Positions 9,457-21,100 of a DNA stretch of 64,000 nt are shown here, one piece after another. The stretch is taken from assembly GCA_025531455.1 (NCBI GenBank), contig JAMYHL010000070.1, forward strand, positions 62,001-126,000, given 5' to 3'. Below the pieces are notes generated by a model. That model searched no databases. It saw only the letters and a program-made list of their open reading frames with translations, and was not told the origin of the DNA. The DNA comes from Apiotrichum sp. Y4204. Its lineage: Eukaryota; Basidiomycota; Tremellomycetes; Trichosporonales; Trichosporonaceae. The translations under genes and the position numbers were made by a program. The number at the start of each line of letters is the position of its first letter. Within the stretch, counting starts at the first letter, position 1.

Positions 9457-12400
9457 GAGTTTTGTGTGTCTACAGTACAGGCGTTGACCCAGAGGTATTT
9501 TATTCTGCAGGACGTGGTTCTCGCTGCCTGCCCTTCTCCATCGTCGCGTTGGGTGTATGTATCCGAGGACCACTTGGGCTCCCTCGTCGCCCCGAGCACG
9601 AGCGTCAGTCGAATTTCATACTGGCCCCACTTCCGGCTCTCCTCCGTTCCATTCAACGTGCTGACGGAGTGGAGCCATGTACCCGTTGCCATACAGTATG
9701 GCCATCTCACGTCTGTCAGGGTGCGCCGCCGCTGTTCATTCCAGAAATTCACGTTCTCATATCATGGCCATGCGTCTTGCCAGAGGCAGGAATCGCCTTA
9801 CATCGACGGCCACAGAACTTTGCACTTCTCGTAGCGATGGGGTCTCGAGTGCGGTATAACCTCCCAGTCGGACACGCTACGGGCGTCAAATGCGACGCAT
9901 ACGCGGACCAGTGCCCCGCGCAAGGGAAGCCAACGGGACTACTGTCTAGCCCTACCGCTGTTCCGCCGTCACTGTACCGGAACCATAGTTATACGCAAGC
10001 AGACGCCCAAGACGCCAAGGCTGGGGGGTTATTATATCTCTTGTTATTTTGGTTGTTCGTATTTGTGTTAATATCGCCTTGTTTTGTCACGGGCTGCTTC
10101 TATCTCTCTCGCTCTCTCTCCTCTTTCTGACTCCTTTCTTTCTCCGAACGTCGGCGCACAGTACGCGCACAGTACAATTTATGGAGAGAAGTACTGGAAT
10201 AAAAGTATCAAGCCGCGCGGATGCCGGGATTGATGATAGACTAGAGGGTGCCGACGCGGCCCAGCGTGCCCGGAATAACCAGCGAGACAGACAACATGGC
10301 ATTGATGCTGCGATGCATGTCCTGCCGGCCGCCGACAAGTGTGGGTCAGCAGTTCCTCTGATATTTATGTCGCTGCCGGACGTCGACGTCGACGGGATGG
10401 CATTGTGGCGCAATGCTGGACCTGCCTGCCAGACGAGGATGTGTGCAGAACCTTCAGCTGCCGCAGATCTGGCAGAAGAGTGCGAAATGCCGCAGTGCGA
10501 GACCGGTGAACAACGTCTCGGACGCATGGCGCGGGTCGGGTCCAGTCGCGAAAAGGTGTGTCGCAGCTGTCAGCACTCTGCTCTCAGTCTTGCAGTCTCG
10601 CTGGTCTCGAGGTCAACGCCACGAGGTAAGTGCCACATCAGACGTGCCATAACCAGTAGGCTCAGTCCACCAGCTGGAGTCACTCGCCACAATTCTCTGC
10701 TCGTGACCATTCCCAAACGCAAGCGGGACGGCTCGTCAATTTCGTCAGGTCATCTCATCTCGTCACCGCACAGAGTTCAGAAGCATGGGTCGGCGACGGT
10801 GCGATGATATGCCGCCCGAGACGGGCATCGGGGCGGCAGAGTCGGGAGTTATTTCGAGCAGAGGCCCCACCATCGCCGATTTTCTCGAGTTATTTCGGTA
10901 CGCCGTCCACTCGTCCGACGCCGCCCTAGATATCCTAGCCTACCAGATACCCATATCAGAGTTCCCATTTTGGGCCACACCAGATACTAGTGGATACCTC
11001 ATTCAAGTCGCCGACGGGAGCCATGGCCGAAGCCGAGCCTTCCCCGCCCCACCGTCAGTTACGCCCGGCCAGGTATCGCCGCTGGCCGTTGATAAGTCGC
11101 CGTGACTACGCTGCGCAACCGTGCGTCACCGCTCCATGGACCCGGAAATAGCACAGAAAGACGTGCTGAGGTCAGAGTGCGCAATGTGAGGAGCATGTCA
11201 GCGCCGCCGCTAGCCGCCTGGAGATGGGAGGTTAATGTGCAGCAAGTTGTCGACGTAGGCTCGGAGCTCCGAATCGCGTGATCTACAGTGGATGGCACAA
11301 GTTCGATATCGCCCGAGCATAAGGAATGTGGTGTTTGCGTGAGGTGTAACGAGTGACGGAAACCTGGAAATTCGCAAGCTCGCCAGCTCGATAGGGATAC
11401 CTGTGTACAGTAACCTCTCAGATATGTCTACAATCTTTAAGGACAGATATCGGCGTTCTGCAAAGGTCGGTATCGGCCCAGGCGCAATCAAGCAAGCCAC
11501 CCCACGGGCGGCGTTAGAAGCCCCGAACGGAATTCCGGGATCGCCTTGCCCGCTGGCGTCTGGCGGCCGACTGCAAACAACACGCTATGGCCCACAAGCT
11601 CAAGTAGGGCACCACTGGGAGTTCATCCAGTTGTTCCATGCCGAGGATTTGCACGCCGCAGGCGCGTGGGCTGTCTGATCACCCTGATAAAACCTTGATA
11701 CTGCTGTAGCTTGCAGGTTGCCCGATCGGCCTGCGTGTCTGCGGGTATCCCGATCCTGAGTACTTGGCGGGTTCCGTCCTGAAAAAAGCACCCACGTGCG
11801 AAGGTTCTCAGATACGCACTTGATACAACATTTGCTGAGGGTGAGTCGGCCGAGCGCAATTGCGGAGGGTTTGGAGTAGTGTGTAGACCGAGTGCTGCGC
11901 TCCTGCGCTCCGCGGCCCGCGGGTCTGCGCCCTGCGGCGCCTACGCCAGCAGCGAATGCCAAGCAATCTCGAGCGTCGTTGCGGCATGTCACAAATGTCT
12001 GGGCCCAGTTTGACAGCAACGAGGCCAAGTATCCCCTGGCGGCCTGGCGGCTCGTGGCGGGTATGGCGGGCACAACGTGCGCAAGTGACTGTCCCAGATG
12101 GCCTGTAACAGTGCGGCACTGCAGCACTGCCGCTTGCCGCTTCGCTAGACTCATTCCCACGGCGTGCCGAGTCCAAGTTCGCGAATAGCATCGAAATAAG
12201 CGTTTGCATCACCAATGAGAATGAGCGCATGAGCGCACGACTCGCGGACGACACGAGGGCGATACCGTCATTTCCCGGGGCCGTGGGCTGTGGGCGGTGT
12301 GTGCATTGGTGGGAGAGGTTGGCCGTCGCCGAAGTCGCCGTCGCGGACCGGAGGGGGGGCGCTGGCGCCAAAAGCACAGAGAAACGCTCGAGAAGCGTTT

Positions 12401-12526
12401 GACACTGCATCATGGATTAGCCTGATCGACTGCTTTTCCTTGTCAGAAGGTCAATGAGTAATGTTATTTCTGGTCGCGTTCTAATTATGGGTCGGGGATG
12501 GTGGAGCAGCTACGGAGGTCAAGAGA

Positions 12527-12541
12527 TTTTTTTTTTTTTTT
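12527..12541. repeat. Homopolymer run of 15 T
   Basis: Fifteen consecutive T residues stand in otherwise mixed sequence between genes. On the minus strand this is an A15 tract. It could be a nucleosome-depleting dA:dT element in the long upstream region of the 14104 gene, or the tail of an old retrotransposed copy. Nothing recognisable adjoins it. Confidence 0.8.
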
Positions 12542-13406
12542 GCGTGTCACTCTGAGCAACAATCACGAAGCATGCAAGGTCGAGTGCACGACACCACGAG
12601 ACCAGGTGCTCATGCATAATGCACTCTGTCGCCCGTAGCGCGCACAGCAGATAACCGCGGCGAAACCGCGCCCGGAGTCGCCTCTGGCCTCTGGCCTCTG
12701 GGGGCCTCGGTAGGACTGTTTGTACGCTTTGGCGAGGCGGGGTATTATTTTTATGCACTGCAACGGAACGCCAAGACTTTCTTGTGGGCCCCTCCTTTCT
12801 GTTCCTGTCCTCCTTTTTCTATTTGAATCACAGCTAGCGTGCAATGTATCTGTATTTGCCCGAGGCCCGGGGCCATAATAGCGTTAGGAAGCTAGGAAAC
12901 CCCGATTATAAACGTGGTGGTGACGCGACACAAACCCTCCACGCACAAGACCAGAGGAAGCCGCGTCTAAAGTGGCTACGACCTCTTTGACAAAGGGCGC
13001 CGAGGCACGAGACGGTGGGCGGCGGCGGTTATGATGCGTGTCGTTTCCTTGGAGTGTCTTGGTAGTGTGCGTTCGTTTGGCAGTGTGTGTGTAAAAAAAG
13101 CCAGTACGAGGCGCCCGCGCACCCAGCCCCCAGAGCCAGCACATGCGAGGCCAGGGGCTTTTGCCGCAACGGAAAGGGTTTGGATCGTCTTGGCTCGGCT
13201 TGGCCCATGTATAGAACTGGAACGCTTACACCGTCCTTGGGCTCTGGTCCGTCGCTTCTCCCCACCCGCTGCGCCCAGAGAGAGAGAGAAACGATGCGTA
13301 GTCCCGGGCTTGGCATTCTGCCAAGAAAAAACCACAAGCCCTCGCTGCCAAGCAATGTTCCTTGCATTCTTGGGGTGGTCTGTGCAAATTGCTGATGCTA
13401 TTGCTA

Positions 13407-13432
13407 TCACACACACACACAGACACAGACAG
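13407..13432. repeat. CA/CAGA dinucleotide microsatellite
   Basis: A run of CA repeats passes into CAGACACAGACAG. It is a simple-sequence repeat in non-coding DNA upstream of the gene at 14104. Confidence 0.8.
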
Positions 13433-13964
13433 TCATCCACACACATCCAGTCACCGTCCGGCCACACCCATTGCTCTGCATTCTGTGGAGCCCACCCAGC
13501 AGTCCAGCAGCATTCCTGCATCCATCTGCTGAAAAATAGTAATGCAGGTTTCTCTATGCATAGGACAGTGGATTTGTAGCTCGGGAGTGGATGGAGCCGC
13601 CAGCGTCCGGATCCATGCATGCTTACTGTGCTCATGTTTGTCGTCATTACCGTGTGCCCAGAGTGCCCAGAGTGTCTGTTCGGTTGTCTCTCTCTAATCT
13701 GCAGAGCATTTTGAGGAATAATTCCATTTTGGAACCTCCGGGCCCCTCCCTTTGTCTTGTGATCAAAAGTGTCTGCTTGGTTGTCTCCCTCTGCTCTTGT
13801 GCCTGCGTCCTTAGTCTCTGGCCTCGCAGCCCATTTTTATTTCGGCTCCACCTCCACCCTGGCGCCCAGACAACCTAAGATTAGCAAAGTCTTGGCATCC
13901 CACTCGACTGGCATCCCCCTTGAGAGAGCCCGTCGTTGCCGCGTAGCTGCCGCTCGTCGACATT

Positions 13965-13970
13965 TATATA
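13965..13970 (+). promoter_or_regulatory. Candidate TATA box
   Basis: TATATA within the context CATTTATATAGCC lies 134 bp upstream of the ATG at 14104. A second weaker AT patch (ACATATAACC, 14001-14010) lies nearer. Between them and the ATG the sequence is pyrimidine-rich, as expected for a leader. Assignment rests on position and consensus only. Confidence 0.4.
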
Positions 13971-14103
13971 GCCAAGCAACCCACGTCGCCTCCCCTCCCC
14001 ACATATAACCTCCTATCCTCATCCATCTCTACCTGCCTTGTCAATCTCGTCTCGTCACAAGCAACAACGAAGAATTATCACTTGCCCACTGCTATCGAAC
14101 ACC

Positions 14104-14892
14104 ATGTCCTCGCCTCGTTCAGCCCACCCCGCACCGGCCTACCAGAGCCGCAATTCCCGTGCGCACCCCTACGACAACGCGCGCTACCGCCGCATGCGCT
14201 CCCCCGCCGGCCCCGAGGAGCTCCTCCCCCCCTCGCCCCGCTCGTACCGTGACGGCGGCAGCCCGCCGGTGGCCAAGCCTGCTCCGGTTGACCCCAACGA
14301 CAACTACTGGGACGATGTGGTGAGTTTTCTGATTACGGGATTCGCCATTTTCGGCCATTCCCGCCAGTGCCAGTGCCACAAGCCACAAAGGCTAACTCTC
14401 CAGCCTGCTCCTCCCGCTTCGCTCAAGAGCATCCTCGACTCATTCCGCGCATCGGGTGAGGGCGACCGCGATCTGCTCCTTGCCATCCTCGGTGCCAAGA
14501 AGGCCGAGGAGGACCGTCTCACCGCCATCATCCAGACCCGCTTGACCGTCCTCCAGGCGCGCCTCAACCTTGCCTCCATCCAGGCCCAGCTTGCCGCTCC
14601 CCCGCCCATGGGCATGCCTTCGCCTGCCGAGTTCGCCGAGCGCACCCCCTCGCTCTCGCACTCGTCGGCCAGCTCGGCGATCAACTCGCCCCCGCTCCCC
14701 CCCATGCACATGCACCCCCACCAGCACTACCACTACCAGGAGCGCGTCCTCCCCCCGCCCTCGCACATGGGCTACGACCGTCTCCCGCCCATCCACCGCG
14801 ACCGCTCTGACTCGACTGACTCGCGCCGTCCCGAGGGCCTCGAGATGCTCCTCGAGGGCGTCCGTGAGGCCGAGCGCAAGGAGCGTGCCTAG
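14104..14892 (+). CDS. Unrecognised small protein with helical core
   Basis: Two exons (14104-14319, 14404-14892) give 234 residues. I do not recognise the family. The centre (about residues 73-135) is a strongly helical, charged segment, SLKSILDSFRASGEGDRDLL followed by AILGAKKAEEDRLTAIIQTRLTV. It has regular hydrophobic spacing that could form a coiled coil. On both sides the chain is disordered: Arg/Pro/Ser-rich before it and Pro/His/Ser-rich after it (HMHPHQHYHYQERVLPPP). The end is charged (EMLLEGVREAERKERA). There is no signal peptide or membrane segment. Codon use is as well adapted as in the housekeeping genes, so it is probably well expressed. The 4.7-kb upstream region is typical of heavily regulated genes such as developmental regulators; that is inference only. 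Confidence 0.82.
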   Translation: MSSPRSAHPAPAYQSRNSRAHPYDNARYRRMRSPAGPEELLPPSPRSYRDGGSPPVAKPAPVDPNDNYWDDVVSFLITGFAIFGHSRQCQCHKPQRLTLQPAPPASLKSILDSFRASGEGDRDLLLAILGAKKAEEDRLTAIIQTRLTVLQARLNLASIQAQLAAPPPMGMPSPAEFAERTPSLSHSSASSAINSPPLPPMHMHPHQHYHYQERVLPPPSHMGYDRLPPIHRDRSDSTDSRRPEGLEMLLEGVREAERKERA

Positions 14893-16075
14893 ATGTCTGG
14901 CTGGTATAATTTGGGGTCTCGTTTCCTGTAGTCTTCTCCCTTTGTCATCAGTTGTATAGTAGTCTCCAACAATCAACAAAAGCCGGCTGGCATTGTATTG
15001 TATGCATTTGCGGTTCTCTGCACTTTCCGGGAACGGGGCAGCAAGCAGGAACCTGGGGCACCGAGGAGTATCCATCGGTTGGCTGGAACTGGGTCGCCGT
15101 CGCAGATGCCCACTTGCAGCATCAGTAGCTGTGTCTGGCATTTGTCTGGTACACGATCAAAGCGATCAACGTGAGATTATTTGAGAAGAATAACCGAGCA
15201 ACAGCGGGGCCGCGCCACAAAGTCGCACAAGCCGCAAAAGTGGCCATTTTCGGCCTGGCCTGTCTCACTTGTTCGACATTGATCCTGCACGGCCCATGTC
15301 TGCGGTATCTGCAGCCCGTGTTCCACCACACTGGTGTGCAACAACGCGGCGAGAACCCAGGATCATCTCGAGATGAGCTCATCCAGTCGGACAGTATCCA
15401 GAGTACCAGAGCAGGATCGGACAATGCGCCGTTCGGCAACGCCCACACGGCGCCATTGGCTATGAGCCACACGCCTCCAACGCTACAGTCCCGCCGCCAA
15501 GACCTTGGCAGCATTCAGTGGGCTTTGTGCACTTTTTTCCTTGGAACTTGAGAGCATGACGGCGCGTGAGGCATTTTAGGCACATTGTTGCCGCGTTGCC
15601 CCACAGTCCCGGCAGGCCCGGCACCGCTACTCCTCTTGATCGCACATGCGGCCATCGCCAAGCCGGGGGCCTTCTGGGTATGTGTCCGGGATATCCAGCA
15701 CTGTAGCAACCCAGATACGGCACATCCCACCTCTGAGCTGGCAGAGCTGGAACCGGGCGAGTGTGGCGCCTAAACTCGGCGGTCGGCGACTGGCTCCCTG
15801 ACCTCTCGCTGGCTGATCTCGGCGGTCTTGGCAAGTGGCGCATCCGATTCCCGGTTGCACAAGCACACAGGCAATAGGGCATTATACGACAGGTCGTTCT
15901 GTAAGGACCATGCTTTTCTATCCCTTCTGGACATGGAGTTCGGGCCCCACTGCTACGGAGTCTAAGCCCTGAGCGACAGTCTGACATTTGGCTGACGCTG
16001 AACTTGGCAACTTGGTACAATACATCCATGCACAGGCCTATAGCGGTCTACAGATCAATCTCCGCGACTCGTCCA
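14893..16075. other. Convergent spacer, nothing recognised
   Basis: This 1.18-kb stretch lies between the 14104 gene and ORC2, which run toward each other. It contains their 3' ends. The longest frame (minus strand, up to 16029) is Arg/Cys/Pro-rich without domain or codon support, so it is left out. Confidence 0.5.
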
Positions 16076-17725
16076 TTACGCCTCCACATCCTTCATCTCC
16101 TCGAGGATTCGCTCAATCGCGGCCTTACCGAGAGGGACCCACGCCCAGCGTCCGGTGCGCCCCTCGCCGTCGAGTTCGGCGACGACCACGAGTCCGTGAT
16201 CCTTGAACTCGCCCATGAGGGCGTTGAAGCGGTCCTCCTCGCGCGCGATGAAGCGGTCCCGCGCCGTCTTCTGCAGCAGTTCGACATCGAGCGCGAACGC
16301 CGGCGCCGTCGCGGAGGGCGGGTGCGCGGCGTGCGACGCCGTGTCTTGCGGGAGAGCGGCGATCTGGCGAGTGAGAATCAGCTTGAGGAGGCGCGCGGCC
16401 ATCGGCGGAACTGAGCGGAGGATCTGCAGTGCGCCCTCCTCGCTCACACCCGCCGCACCCGATTGCCCCAATGCGCCGAGAGAGGTGGCGGATAGACGCG
16501 CGTACGCCAGCTCCACGTCATAGTCGTCAAACGTCGCGACCGAGTGGTATAGCCAGTTGAAGCCGCGCAGCGCGGGCGGGAAGCCGTCTGGACCCTTGGC
16601 GTCGGGCTCGTGTGGTGGCGTGTTGGAGAGCGAGGCGGAGAAGAGGAGGGGTGTGTGCAGGTGGTCAAAGGTTGCGATAATGTGGATATATGGTGCCGAG
16701 GCGAGGAGTGCTAGTGCCGCGAGTGCGCGAGGCGTCCGCATCGTCGGCGCGTCAATGTTGTGCAGAATGAGGAAGAGCGGGGCTGGTGTTGACTTGCGCG
16801 AAAAGTGTGCGTACACACGATGGGCGGCACGCTCCAGCGGAGTGGCTGCTGGTGGTGCTGGCCCGTCCGGGATGCCCAATGTGTCCTCGAGCGAGGCGAG
16901 GACGTCGCGGAGGCCGAGCTGGGGAAAGTGCCCATTGACAACGGCGCAGTGGCCTCGCTTGGAGAGGTGTGTCGTCGCGAAGCGGTTGATAAGTCGTCGT
17001 TTCGAGCCGTACCCGTACACCAGCAGATTGAAACCCGCTTCCAGCTCGGCCAGCCACTGGGGAAAGTACGCTGCCGCCGCGTCCAATGCAGCACGCACAT
17101 GCGGGCCCTTGCCGCGCGCGCCGTTTGCGGCCGCCTCGTATTCTGCCTGGCTGAGGGGTCGCGCTAATGAAGCATATGAGAGTCCGCTGGTACGCGCCGC
17201 GCGGCCAGCCGAGAGGAAGTAGATGTCTGCGCGGGACATGCGCAGGAACCCCTCATCAACCTCGAGTGGTCCCTTCTCCTTCTCCTTGCCCTTTGCCGGT
17301 GTCCGCTGTTTCCGCGGCGTCGATGCCGCCGACGCAGTTTTCCGCCTCCGCGGCGTGCTGAGCCCAACAAGCCCTCGGCGCGGGGTATGCGGCTCGTCGT
17401 CCTCGTCCTGATTCCCAAACTCGCCGTCGCCGCCATCGCTCCCGCTCCCGCTCGACTCGCCGTCGCTGTCGCTCCCATGCTCCCGGTCCGCGTACCCCGT
17501 CAGAAAGGACACGAGATGGGATACCGGCTGATCGCCTTCTTGGTCGCCGTGTGGTTCGTGCGCTTCGGGTGCAGGCCCGTCATCGTCCCCTGCATCGTGG
17601 GTGTCCTCCTGCTCGTGCCGCGCAATGCCGCTCTTCCGCGGCGTTCTCGGTGTCCGCGAGGCTCGCGCCTTTGCTGCCGGCTCCGGAGACGCCCTCCGCG
17701 CCCGCTTCGCTGATCTTGGGGGCAT
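16076..17725 (-). CDS. ORC2: Origin recognition complex subunit 2
   Basis: Orc2 is a subunit of the six-protein complex that marks replication origins and loads MCM helicase. This single-exon gene encodes 549 residues. The first about 180 residues are disordered and basic or acidic by turns, with SPEP, TPRTPRK and STPRRRK motifs that resemble CDK and nuclear-localisation sites. The conserved AAA+-like half follows: FNLLVYGYGSKRRLINRFA (about 230-250, the degenerate P-loop region of Orc2), VVNGHFPQLGLRDVL, then the signature LFLILHNIDAPTMRTPRALA, IHIIATFDHLHTPLLFS, and FNWLYHSVATFDDYDVEL. The winged-helix end finishes at MKDVEA. An upstream in-frame ATG (codon -29) would add residues unlike Orc2; the start at 17725 (MPPRSAKRARR) fits better. 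The gene is divergent from RFC1 over 408 bp. Confidence 0.95.
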   Translation of the reverse strand: MPPRSAKRARRASPEPAAKARASRTPRTPRKSGIARHEQEDTHDAGDDDGPAPEAHEPHGDQEGDQPVSHLVSFLTGYADREHGSDSDGESSGSGSDGGDGEFGNQDEDDEPHTPRRGLVGLSTPRRRKTASAASTPRKQRTPAKGKEKEKGPLEVDEGFLRMSRADIYFLSAGRAARTSGLSYASLARPLSQAEYEAAANGARGKGPHVRAALDAAAAYFPQWLAELEAGFNLLVYGYGSKRRLINRFATTHLSKRGHCAVVNGHFPQLGLRDVLASLEDTLGIPDGPAPPAATPLERAAHRVYAHFSRKSTPAPLFLILHNIDAPTMRTPRALAALALLASAPYIHIIATFDHLHTPLLFSASLSNTPPHEPDAKGPDGFPPALRGFNWLYHSVATFDDYDVELAYARLSATSLGALGQSGAAGVSEEGALQILRSVPPMAARLLKLILTRQIAALPQDTASHAAHPPSATAPAFALDVELLQKTARDRFIAREEDRFNALMGEFKDHGLVVVAELDGEGRTGRWAWVPLGKAAIERILEEMKDVEA

Positions 17726-18133
17726 GCTGCAGAACAGACACTGCCTGGGTGTCCGATAGTGTCGATGTGAAGACGTTATCGAGTTGTTGTTTTGTCGTGG
17801 TAGAAGTATCATTTCCCTTGTTTTTGTTTTTCAAAGTCCCAGCCAAGCAGGATTCTAACGTATGTCTCTATAATTCTCGTATCACCTAATGCTGCCTATT
17901 TGAATCTGCACGCGTTGGACGCGTTTCATTAACAAAAAAACTGGTTCCGTTATTTATCTTTTCCCCTTGCACCAGTCAGGTGCGAGCGGTGGAGGCACAT
18001 TGGGCAGTCGACGCGAGATGACGGTGTTGAGAAGTCGACGCGCCCCTGGAGTGTGTGCGCGACTCATAACTTGTCCAGTCTTTTCTTGCCACCATCGTCC
18101 GCATTTCTCTTCCCACTCTCTTTCCATCTCACC
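17726..18133. promoter_or_regulatory. Shared ORC2/RFC1 promoter with two MCB sites
   Basis: A 408-bp bidirectional promoter between two DNA-replication genes. It holds two perfect ACGCGT hexamers at 17910-17915 and 17919-17924. These match the MluI cell-cycle box bound by MBF (Mbp1/Swi6) in fungi, which activates S-phase genes at G1/S. Related GACGCG cores lie at about 18008 and 18035. The hexamers lie about 185-220 bp from either ATG. The site pair is seen directly; MBF control is inferred from consensus and from the nature of both targets. Confidence 0.65.
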
Positions 18134-21100
18134 ATGCCCCCCGACACGTCGCCCCGGAAGGGCAGCCAGAAGAGCGAGTCGGGCAGCCAGAAGAAGAAGG
18201 CGTCGCAGCCTGCTGGCGGGGATCTGCGCAACTATGTGAGTCGACGCGTCCTGGTGGCGACCGTGACGGATAGTGGTCCTGGTCGGATAGTTGGGAACTA
18301 TGTCGAACACTCTCACGTCGCCTGTATTATTGTGCTTCCAGCTGACATGCAGTTTGGCGGACCCGGGAAGCCTGCACCGGCGCCAAAGCCCAAAGCGAGG
18401 GGCACGGACGCGGATCCACTGACGATTGGTGCGGACTGAGCCCTGACACGACTGACAACAGATGAGAGCTCGGACGAGGAGATGGTGATGAAGAAGCCAG
18501 CGTGAGTAGACATGTTGATTACTGGTTAGAGGCTCTACTGACTGATTGCAGTGCCCGGTATGCACTGAATTCGCAACATTTCTAACTTGTAGCAAACCAC
18601 CGCCGCCCAAGGCAGCAAAACCCACAACGAGCAAGCATTTCCCTACATCGGCGTCTTCCTCTGTAAGCTATCCTGGTCGCTTCGATAGCTTATAACAGAA
18701 ACGGACTATTGTTGTGGACTCCAGCCCCGAACCGGAGCAGAAGCCGAAGATGACGCCCAAGAGCACTCCCAAGGCTGAATCCAAACCAGCAGCGAAGCCT
18801 ACGTCGAAGCGCAAGACACCGTTGAGTGACGACGACGATGAGCCCCTACGCCCTGCAAAGCGTGCTGCTGCTCCAAAGCGTGCTGCTGCTCCTAAGCGGC
18901 TTGTCGAGTCTGATAGTGACGACTATGCGCCGCCGCCCAAGAGCGCTGCCAAGCCTTCGTCGCGTGGGAAGCGGAAGGTGCGTGTAGGAAGAGGGCTGAT
19001 CTAACGTTCTAGGTGGCCAGCGAGGATGAGGAAAGCGAGGAAGAGGAGGAGGACGTCAAGCCGAAGCGCAAGACAGTGTCCAAATCACCAGTCAAGAAAC
19101 CTCATCCTAAAGCCGCTCCCAAGACTGCTGCTAAAGCGGCACCTAAGGCGGCTGCACCTGAGGCGTCTGCCTCGAAACCGCCTGCGGCCGATGATGACGG
19201 CGATGGAGACAAGCCCAAGAAGTTCAAGTGGGTGATGACCCTGTCGCTACTGACCTTAGCTACTTCGCTATGAAGGCGGCTCGGTCTGCTGGGCCTCGGG
19301 CACCTGGTTCCAAAGATATCCCTGAGGGGAAGCCTGGGGCACTTGCGGGCCTTACTATGGTCTTCACCGGTGAGCTCGAGTCACTCGGCCGCGACGACGC
19401 GATAGACCTCGCGAAACGATACATGGCGTGAGTTTAAACCTGTTCGTACAAACTGACAAGACAGGAAAGTCACCACCATGCCCTCGGGCAAAACCGACTA
19501 TGTCGTTCTGGGTGATAACGCTGGTGAATCCAAGCTCAGGAAAATCAAGGAGAAAAATATTAAAACCCTCGATGAGGACGGTTTCTTGAAGCTAATCGCC
19601 ACACGCACTGGCGTCCTGGACGACAAGCAGAAGGCCTTGATCGAGAAACAAGAGAAACAGATTCTCGAGCAGGCTGCGGAGCTTGAGCGCAGGTTGAAGG
19701 AAGATGAACGCGCGCGCAAGAAGCAGGAGGCCGCCAGCGCTGCTTCTGGCGTTGCTGCCAAGTGGGTATTTTCTGCGGTTTAAACTGACCCATTCAGAAA
19801 AATCACCCCAGCGTCGGCCCAGCTTTGGACCACAAAGTACGCGCCAACACATCTGAAGGAGATTTGTGGCAACAAGGGCAACGTTGAGAAACTGACCGAC
19901 TGGCTCACAAATTGGTATGCCAACGACTTTCTGCGACTGCTCACACTCCAGGCAAAAGAACTACAAGTCGGGCTTCAAGAAACCTGGAAAGGACGGGTTC
20001 GGCTTGTACCGTGCAGTGCTCATCTCTGGCCCTCCTGGTATCGGCAAGACGACTTCCGCCCACCTTGTGGCTAAAGCAGTTGGCTACTCACCTCTTGAGC
20101 TGAACGCAAGTGACGCTCGCAGCAAGAAACTGGTGGAGAACTCGACCAACATTGACAACACGTCGCTAGACGGCTTCTTCCAGGGGCAGAGCGTCTCTGT
20201 GGGTTGACCTGTGGGGGCCTTGAGCTGACTTCATAGAGTACCACAGTTGTGGATGCCAACATCAACAAGCGAACCTGTCTTATCATGGATGAAGTGGATG
20301 GCATGTCGGCTGGTGACCGCGGCGGTGTCGGTGCCCTCAATACCCTGATCAAGAAGACTAAGGTGGGTAAAGACAGCCTTACTTTGCTGATATCAGATTC
20401 CTCTGATTCTCATCTGTAACGATCGCTCGTTGCCGAAGATGAAGCCGCTTTGGAGCACGTGTTACAACCTTTCTTTCAGACGCCCCGGCCCGAATGAGAT
20501 TCGTTCTCGTATCATGACAATCCTCCACCGAGAGAAGCTGAAGATCGCCGCCAATGTCGTCGACGAGCTCGTCAAGGGCGCCAATTCCGATATTCGTCAG
20601 GTTCTCAATATGCTCTCGACGTACAAGCTGGGCAAGTCGGAGATGAGCTTTGATGACAGCAAGGAACTGTACGTTACAATCCACTGAAGAGATCTAACGT
20701 CAAGGATAAAAATCAACGAGAAGAACACCATCCTCACTCCATTCACCATCATTGATAGGCTCACTGGACCGTACGCTTTCTCTCGCACGAGTAAGATGAC
20801 TCTCGGTGACAAGATGGAACTATACTTCCACGACATTTCGTTTGTTCCGCTCTTCATGCAGGTGAGTGCCAATCTAAAGGACCAGACTGACTGGCAGGAA
20901 CACTACGCAAAGACCAACCCCGCCGTGTTAAACAACATGGATGGACCTGAGAGGCAGCTGAAGAATCTCGAACTGTTGTCCAAGGCGGCAGACTCGATTT
21001 CAGACGGTGACCTTGTTGACCGCATGATCCACAGCTCTGAACAGCAATGGTCTCTGCTCCCATTCCACGCCATCACGTCGGCCGTCCTGCCTGCTTCCTA

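Larger units (their letters stand above)
9372..14103. other. Long gene-poor region upstream of 14104 gene
   Basis: A 4.7-kb stretch with no supported gene in an otherwise compact region. Around 9440-10130 several frames on both strands stay open for 200 codons or more, but none resembles a known protein and none excludes the others. Landmarks are a 17-bp duplication (9421-9456), a 15-T run (12527-12541), a CA/CAGA microsatellite (about 13407-13432) and AT-rich TATA-like motifs just before the next gene. The gene at 14104 probably has an extended promoter and leader here. Confidence 0.5.

Noticed and set aside
17726..17812. ORC2 start 29 codons upstream (17812)
   Set aside because: The extra residues are Asn/His/Ser-rich and unlike Orc2 N-termini. 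The MPPRSAKRARR start is more typical and lies next to the basic region.
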